Assembly: GCA_938022485.1 (NCBI GenBank)
Contig: CALIEE010000274.1
Coordinates: 1 to 6,278, forward strand
Reading direction: 5' to 3'
DNA: 6,278 nt
Origin: an uncultured bacterium
GTDB taxonomy: Bacteria; Bdellovibrionota_C; UBA2361; SZUA-149; CALKYB01
The first letter of the stretch is position 1; every line of letters starts with the position of its first letter. The position numbers were made by a program, and so were the translations under genes. The notes below the pieces were generated by a model that saw only the letters and a program-made list of their open reading frames with translations, was not told the origin of the DNA and did not search any database. Of the stretch, positions 5,858 to 6,278 are shown one piece after another.

Positions 5858-6278
5858 CTAAACGTAAGCTAGGTATTTCTCAAAGCCTTCCAACCTACCG
5901 TGAACACAGTCGAGGTAGGCAGTTTTGACTGTGTTAGTGACTTCCCCAATCTCACCTTTGCCAATTACTTTATCGTCTAAGGACTTAATCGGAGTAATTT
6001 CAGCCGCTGTTCCAGTGTAGAAAGCCTCGTCCGCTGAAGTAATATCTTCAGGTTTTAAGGTCTTTTCTTCAACCTTGATACCCTTGCTCTCCATAATTTC
6101 CATCACGGTGCTTCTAGTGATTCCAGCAAGGATAGTTCCGAGAGGTGGTGTGTAGACCTTTCCACCTTTGGCGATGAACAAATTCTCACCAGGTCCTTCA
6201 GCTACGTTTCCTTCGAAGTCCAGAAACAGAGCTTCGTGGTAATGACTACCTTCCAGTTCCTGAACGGCCATAATAGAG
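5858..6278 (-). CDS. ilvE: Branched-chain amino acid aminotransferase, C-terminal part (runs off the right edge)
   Basis: PLP-dependent fold-type IV aminotransferase that moves the amino group between glutamate and the keto acids of Leu, Ile and Val. Only the last 139 codons are visible; the frame is open to the edge (SIMAVQELEG...), and the Met at 6271 is internal. The family's catalytic Lys lies in the missing part. Visible family motifs are EALFLDFEGNVAEGPGENLF, which includes the Glu expected to contact the PLP ring nitrogen, then LAGITRST and ADEAFYTGTAAEITPI, whose TGTA loop binds the cofactor phosphate. The tail AYLDCVHGR resembles the end of E. coli IlvE. AEGPGENLF has Pro where E. 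coli has Ser. It is convergent with icd and shares its terminator. D-amino-acid transaminase and PabC belong to the same fold, but these motifs fit IlvE best. Confidence 0.92.
   Translation of the reverse strand, partial: SIMAVQELEGSHYHEALFLDFEGNVAEGPGENLFIAKGGKVYTPPLGTILAGITRSTVMEIMESKGIKVEEKTLKPEDITSADEAFYTGTAAEITPIKSLDDKVIGKGEIGEVTNTVKTAYLDCVHGRLEGFEKYLAYV

Noticed and set aside
5858..6271. Reading the minus-strand gene as a complete 137-residue protein starting at 6271
   Set aside because: The frame stays open to the window edge and the sequence aligns to the C-terminal half of IlvE, so the Met is internal.

Overview
The window holds two complete genes and one partial gene from a bacterium with moderate-to-low G+C. 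The two complete genes encode consecutive steps of the citric-acid cycle: an AcnB-type aconitase (513-3089, +) and a monomeric NADP-dependent isocitrate dehydrogenase (3461-5656, +). The C-terminal half of an IlvE-type branched-chain aminotransferase (5858-6278, -) converges on them and runs off the right edge. AcnB together with monomeric IDH is common in Gram-negative bacteria, notably proteobacteria and marine lineages. I cannot fix the phylum from the sequence. The standard bacterial code fits throughout.

Layout. 1-512 is a long non-coding leader before acnB. It contains a 19-bp palindrome lying between plausible -35 and -10 boxes, an 8-codon upstream ORF with a good Shine-Dalgarno, a 19-bp RNA-pairable stem-loop, and two mutually exclusive hairpins close to the acnB start. 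3090-3460 contains an intrinsic terminator for acnB and then an AT-rich stretch that must carry the icd promoter and leader. The icd stop codon lies inside a perfect hairpin and is followed by a symmetric bidirectional terminator shared with ilvE. 5722-5842, between that terminator and the ilvE stop codon, is a 121-bp imperfect palindrome with GTAA...TTAC ends that looks like a MITE-type remnant or a structured 3' UTR element.

How the genes work together. AcnB makes isocitrate from citrate, and the IDH oxidises it to 2-oxoglutarate with production of NADPH. IlvE uses the glutamate/2-oxoglutarate pair to transaminate Leu, Ile and Val. The terminator after acnB and the 371-bp gap suggest that acnB and icd are neighbouring but separately transcribed units.

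The genes are ordinary core metabolism; I see no defence system, CRISPR array, phage module or novel enzyme. The unusual content is in the non-coding parts and in a sharp difference in arginine codon use between acnB (30 of 39 are CGN) and icd (19 of 27 are AGA/AGG).
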